This document shows positions 58,783 to 64,000 of a DNA stretch of 64,000 nt, one piece after another. Source of the stretch: Shinisaurus crocodilurus (Eukaryota > Chordata > Lepidosauria > Squamata > Shinisauridae); the NCBI GenBank assembly GCA_021292165.1, contig JAHFWL010000248.1, positions 310,001-374,000 on the forward strand, in the 5' to 3' direction. Both the position numbers and the translations under genes were made by a program. The stretch's first letter is position 1. Each line of letters begins with the position of its first letter. The notes under the pieces are model-generated. The model worked only from the letters and a program-made list of their open reading frames with translations, ran no database searches and had not been told where the DNA came from.

Positions 58783-60696
58783 AGTGGGGGGCAAGATAAA
58801 GACACTGATAACCTTCCCCCCTGAACCCGATTTTAGAGCCTACGGTTGCTCGCTGTGATGCCTTTAATGATCATTTCACAGGTAAAATCTCTCGGATAAG
58901 AGCCGACTTAGACGCCCTCATTGTAGCAGAGGCAGACAATGGAGTGTCCAGTAACTCCGCAAGTAGGATTACACTGGATCAGTTTCAGTTGGTGAGTACC
59001 GAGGACGTGGACAAACTGCTTGGTTGAGTGAAGAGGACTACTTGCCCTCTCGATCCCTGTCCTTCCTGGTTGGTTGTCCAAGGAGGAGATGCAGTTGGAT
59101 TACAACTACAACGTATTGTTAATGCATCTCTCCAGGGAGGGAATTTTCCATCATGTCTGAAAGAAGCGGTGGTACGGCCGCTTCTAAAAAAGCCTTCCCT
59201 GGATCCCTTGGACCTTAACAATTACAGACCAGTGTCAAATCTTCCATTTTTGGGCAAGGTGATCGAGAGGGCAGTTGCCTTCCAACTCCAAGCAGTTTTG
59301 GATGACACTGATTTTCTAGACCCATTTCAAACTGGCTTCAGAGCAGGATACGGAGTTGAGACTGCTATGGTCGCCTTAGCAGATGATCTACGCCTAAGTA
59401 CCGACAGGGGGAGTGTGTCCCTGTTGGTGCTTTTGGACCTCTCAGCGGCTTTCGATACCATCGACCATGGTATCCTTCTGGAACGCCTGAGGGGACTGGG
59501 AATCGGGGGCACTGTGCTTCAGTGGTTCCGGTCCTACCTCTCGGGTAGGTTCCAGATGGTGATGCTTGGGGATAGCTGCTCCACCAAAAAGGAGCTGCTA
59601 TGTGGCGTGCCACAAGGAGCTATTCTTTCCCCAATGCTATTTAATATCTACATGAAACCGCTGGGAGAGATCATCCGGGGGCATGGGGTGGGGTGCTATC
59701 AGTATGCTGATGACACCCAAATATATCTCTCTATGCCTTCGGCAACAGCGTCAGCTAAGGACAGTGTGTCTCCTCTGAATGAATGCCTGGAGGCAGTAAT
59801 GGGCTGGATGAGGAAAAATAAACTGAAACTGAATCCAGACAAGACGGAGGTGCTTGCTGTCAAAGGCCACAATCTGGGTTTGGAGGTATGTCAACCAGTT
59901 CTGGATGGGGTTACACTCCCCCTGAAAGACTGTGTTCGCAGCTTGGGGGTGCTTCTAGATCCGTCGCTCCAAATGACATCTCAGATAGATGCGACGGCTA
60001 GGAGTGCCTATTATCAGCTTCGGCTGATACGCCAGCTGCGCCCCTTCCTAGAATCGGAGGACCTAAAGACAGTAGTGCACGCGCTGGTAACTTCGAGGCT
60101 CGACTTCTGCAATGCACTGTACATAGGGCTACCTTTGTACCTAGTCCGGAAACTTCAACTAGTGCAAAATATGGCAGCCAGACTGGTTACTGGTACACCT
60201 AGGGGTGCTCACATCACACCAGTTTTAAAAGCACTCCACTGGCTGCCAATCAGTTTCCGGGCGAAGTATAAAGTGTTGGTTATTACCTTTAAAGCCCTAC
60301 ATGGTTTGGGTCCAGGCTACCTACGGGATCGCCTTCTCCCATACAATCCACCCCGCACACTCAGGTCCTCTGGGAAGAATTTACTTCAGTCAGCCAAAAC
60401 TAGGCTGACGGGTACTACCCAGAGGACCTTTTCTTCTGCTGCTCCCAGATTATGGAATGGCCTGCCGGATGAGATTCGTCAGCTCACCAGTCTTTTGGAA
60501 TTTAAAAAAGCCATAAAGACTGATCTCTTCCGGCAGGCCTATCCGGCGGACCTTTAAGATGTTTTTACGATGTTTTAATGATGTTTTTTATGATGTTTTT
60601 AATATGTTTTAAGATGTTTTAATAGTATGTATTGTGTATTTTATATTTTTGTTGTTCCCCGCCCCGATCTAGACGGAGAGGCGGGTAAGAAATAAA

Positions 60697-60762
<66 letters not shown>

Positions 60763-60775
60763 AGCATCTATGAAG
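58783..60775 (+). mobile_element. L2/CR1-group LINE with long intact RT frame
   Basis: The 509-codon frame 59028-60557 is uninterrupted. It shows [98 protein letters not shown] and APRLWNGLP. The endonuclease is missing and 58783-59027 is broken, so it is 5'-truncated. The 3' end GATCTAGACGGAGAGGCGGG and the (ATT)n(ATG)n tail at 60702-60770 follow. It belongs to a different subfamily from the 12.4-kb copy. Confidence 0.92.
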
Positions 60776-61489
60776 GCCATCCAAATGTGTGTATTGTTTG
60801 AAATTGTCTTTTGAAGCTACGGTGCAATATTATTCTAATTTGCTTGACTACTACAGTGGTCAGGTGTACATGACACTGGGCTTTATGCTCCTCCTGTGGG
60901 CTTTATGCTCCTGTGATTTCATTGGTAATTTGTAGACACTCCCACAGGCTAACTGTGGTACAGGAGACTCAAATAGGAAATTGCTCTATTCAGTTGATTT
61001 GATTGCTTGCTCACATGTTGATCCAGCGTTGTAGCTATAACATGACATACATATGGGAACAGGAGCCCTGTTCAGATGGCTGGAAAGAGAGTATGCTGAA
61101 TGCATGGAGAGGGATCAAGGAGGCCCTGTCTCCTGCTTCCCCACAGAACATCCTTGTTCAGAGACCCTGAGGATCCCAATTCTTATGCTTGTGTGCACAT
61201 AGGCTTATGCAATAATCTAGTGCTGGGATTCACATCCATGACTGATACCCATGAAGATCTGTAGACATTGTTTTGGAAGTTAAAAATTACCTTTTGGGAG
61301 AAATAAAATCACATCTACAGCAATTCTTGGGAACTGAATCTTAAACTGTAAGCTCAATGGAGTACAGAATGTTTCTGGCACATGTTTGCATAACACCTAG
61401 CTAAATAGAACATTATGAGCACAACTACTTGGTAAAAAGTAACAGCAGGTTAAAGAGGAAAGAAGTTCTGTAGAGATTTGCCATGGTGT

Positions 61490-61665
61490 GGTAGATCGTG
61501 AACTGTCAGCTGGGAAGTCCCAGATTAAAATCTCACCTCAGCTACAAACTCACTATTTCTCAGCCTTAATTCCCCATCTGCAATATAGGGATACTAACAT
61601 TGGTTTGCTTTCCAGGGCTCTTGTAAGTTTTATGGAGATAATATATATGAAGCACCTAAACACCC
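61490..61665 (+). mobile_element. MIR-like SINE
   Basis: TCTCAGCCTTAATTCCCCAT, CTGCAATATAGGGAT and TGTAAGTTTTATGGAGATAA follow the MIR core and L2-like tail, as in mammals and reptiles. It is ancient. Confidence 0.65.
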
Positions 61666-61802
61666 AAAATAGACTACAAAAATGCTAACTACTGAGTCCC
61701 ACTGCAGTATTTGTTTATTTTTTTATCTGGTTAATGGGTAATCTGTACTTATATTTCTAAACGTTTGTTTTATAAAGTATTTCATTTTTCAAAACTGTAA
61801 CA

Positions 61803-61922
61803 CTTATTTATTTATTTATTATATTTATACCCCACCTTTTTCCCTGCAAGGAACCCAAGGCGGCTTACATAATCCTCCTCTTCCTCTCCTTTTTATCCTC
61901 ACAACAACCCTGTGAGGTAGGT
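61803..61922 (-). mobile_element. tRNA-derived SINE, tail part
   Basis: The (TTTA)n tail, GCAAGGAACCCAAGGCGGCT, then CAACAACCCTGTGAGGTAGG are identical in layout to 8367-8480. The head is missing. Confidence 0.8.
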
Positions 61923-62740
61923 TGCTATATTAATTATGTTTTTCATAGCAGCTTTATAATTCTCCCCAAAATAAATATTTAACCTTTTATTCTCAGATAA
62001 CATATTACGCTATTATGTAGTAACAAGTGTAACAAACTGTTGCAATGTAGAGTACTACATTCTATTCCTCTTCCCACCTGGTTTCCATTTTCTCCCAATA
62101 GTCAGTCAGTGTTCTGTGGTCATTGAGGTTGCTTAGTCCTCATCGGGCTGTTGTGGGTCCCCCCCCCTTAAAATTTTCTGGTACTTCTGCAAACCTTGGT
62201 ATCTTCTTGAGTCTGCTGATATGGAAGTGAATGGATAGTGGTGCTGTTTGGATCCATATCTGAGAATTTCTTCCCCATCTCTACTGAATTGTATTTACAA
62301 TGAATTATTTCATTGTGGCACATTAATACATTATGTTTTTCTTCCAGAATATGAGGCAGCCAGGAAGAATAAACAGTGTGGGTGAGATAGCTTATCATTT
62401 GTCCATCACTATGTCAAACATAGCAAAAATATAAACAACTGCAGTGAATTTCTTAATCTGTACTTGAACTCCAGAGAAAACTGTTCTTATCAAGAAAGTG
62501 TGACCAGCCATAAAACCAACAGAGATCACAACAAAGAGGGAGGAAGAGATTGAGAGATTCTTGTCAAAATTACGTATAAACAGGCTGCTGCTCAGAAGTA
62601 TTTTCTGAGTGATTTTGCTGGATGTGTTCTTGGTTCTCATATTTACAATGGAATTTAAAGAAACAAAGTTTGTCTACTAAATTACTGACAAGATATCATG
62701 TGATGCACGTTATTATGTGGAACCTTTGGGGTCTGACTAC

Positions 62741-62904
62741 CAGGACCGGTGCAAGGCAGTTTGGTGCCCTAGGCAAGATCAGATATTTAGCGCCCCCCTT
62801 CCCACTTGAGAGCGCTGTATTTTTTTTCAAGGCGTTTCTGGCGCCCTCTTTAGCCCTGCGCCCTAGGCGGCTGCCTAGTTGGCCTAATGGTAGCACCGGC
62901 CCTG
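62741..62904 (-). mobile_element. hAT MITE, CAGGGCCGGTGC family
   Basis: The ends CAGGACCGGTGCAAGG and TAGCACCGGCCCTG are flanked by the perfect 8-bp duplication CTGACTAC (62733-62740 and 62905-62912). It is 164 bp, the reverse-oriented relative of 8158-8322, and its intact duplication suggests it is the younger insertion. Confidence 0.95.
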
Positions 62905-64000
62905 CTGACTACTCACTATATTTGGGATATGGAAGAAATTTCCCACAGGTCACAGTAGGCAATGTTCCTAAGGATTTGTTGTTGTTTTTTGTCTTCCCCT
63001 TCAGGATTGACTTGGTTGCTTGAAGCTATTTGTCAACAGCCTCTCTCTGCTTGTGATATATTGTTGAAATGGATCTATGGGAATTTGGCAGATAGATGGC
63101 CATTTGATCCCTCCTAATTCTATGACTCCATATCACAGCTGGAATGTTGTGGTTCTTAAATGTTTTTAAAAGGAAATATGTCTCTGGTGTGGATTGAGTC
63201 ACTATCACAGTATTCTCCTATTCATATCTACTCAAAAGTAAGTCCCATTGAGTCCAATGGAGCTTACTCCCAGTTAAGTGGGTATAGGATTGCAGCCTAC
63301 TTGGCACTGTGGAGAAGCAAGTGATGAGTGAGGAATGGCAAGAGGGAGCCCAGACAGGTACATTGAGACTGCAGTAGAGACTGTCTGTGTTTGAGAAAGA
63401 TGCTGAAGGGCACAAACAGGCCTAGATATTCATGCAGCTGTGAGACCAAAAAGGGAGAAAACTCTTCACATTCATTAGAAGAATCCAATCCTGGCAATGA
63501 CTGGAAAAAGTCTTGATCCAGGGAGGAGAGAGTGGCTCAGGTCTTTCTAGAAATTGTTCTTCAATCACACTTAAGATGGGCAAGAACACCTTTATGAATT
63601 TTTTTATCATCAGCAAGTCCTTTTGTGTTGTCACACTGAATAATTTCTAAAAGGGTACTAACATTTAATTCCTATACAATCTGCTATTGCTAATTAACTC
63701 AGCTCATCAGTACCTAAATTATAAAGAATATGTTATTTAAATTGGATATGGCTACATGTCTGTCTTCATCTTTAAATTACATAATCCTAGCCTAGTCTTT
63801 CCTAAGAAAATCCGAAAAGCCATGATTTAGCAATAGTCGTCTGCTAATGTTGATGCTGGCAATGGATTTTGAGGCAATGAAGCATTAAGGGCAAAGGGAC
63901 TGCGATTTCTGGATAGGCGATTGGGACAACAGGTGGACGTTGGTCCAAGTTCTACTATTCGACTGAAGTCAATGGAAAAACTCTTGTTGATTTTATTAGC

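Larger units (their letters stand above)
56811..64000 (-). other. NTN4: NTN4 intron (partial)
   Basis: At least 7.2 kb of intron, running off the right edge. It contains the elements listed below. At 63225-63300 there is a copy of the AAGTAAGTCCCATTGAGTCC...TATAGGATTGCAGCC repeat. Intervals 56811-57262, 58206-58780, 60776-61489, 61923-62732 and 63301-64000 show no recognisable feature. Confidence 0.85.

Noticed and set aside
56811..64000. Search for the upstream NTN4 exon (first half of LE1)
   Set aside because: No minus-strand sequence resembling the conserved start of the first EGF repeat was seen; it most likely lies beyond the window.

Overview
The window looks like vertebrate nuclear DNA, most probably from a squamate reptile (lizard or snake). 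Three things point there: split exons with GT-AG borders, a mixture of L2/CR1-group, CR1, L1 and zinc-finger-tailed non-LTR elements of very different ages, and many short hAT elements with intact 8-bp target duplications. The species cannot be named from the sequence. There are no bacterial-type genes, operons or CRISPR arrays.

The one protein-coding gene I can support is netrin-4 (NTN4) on the minus strand. Seven consecutive exons are readable: 56684-56810, 54848-55036, 48341-48554, 46403-46518, 39267-39335, 32097-32267 and 28522-28655. All junction phases agree. Together they encode about 339 residues plus a stop: the end of laminin-EGF repeat 1, repeats 2 and 3, the linker, and the complete C-terminal NTR domain. 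The signal peptide, the laminin N-terminal domain and the start of repeat 1 lie beyond base 64000. The 3' untranslated region probably runs leftward from 28521 to about 26.7 kb.

The left 26 kb is intergenic. Bases 1-700 are a CpG island with a strong minus-strand splice donor, probably the promoter and first exon of the next minus-strand gene. In human and chicken gene order that neighbour is USP44, but no coding sequence here proves it. Between the island and NTN4 lie a decayed L2/CR1-group LINE (12.4-15.5 kb), a full-length zinc-finger LINE with 11-bp target duplications (16.8-20.6 kb), a 1-kb GC-rich chain of hairpins (21.2-22.2 kb) and a degenerate tandem repeat of about 160 bp (24.7-25.2 kb).

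The introns are packed with transposons: a 2.9-kb L1 fragment, three further L2/CR1-group LINE copies (one with a 509-codon open frame), a CR1 tail, tRNA-derived SINEs, several hAT elements, and a 5'-truncated second copy of the zinc-finger LINE with a 45-bp target duplication.

The most unusual observations are an 83-bp near-perfect palindrome in the CpG island, a GC-rich module shared by two hAT families with different ends, the 45-bp duplication, the hairpin chain, a nested TGTTGTG...CACAACA element, and a pair of 846-bp direct repeats about 99% identical by eye that bracket all seven NTN4 exons.
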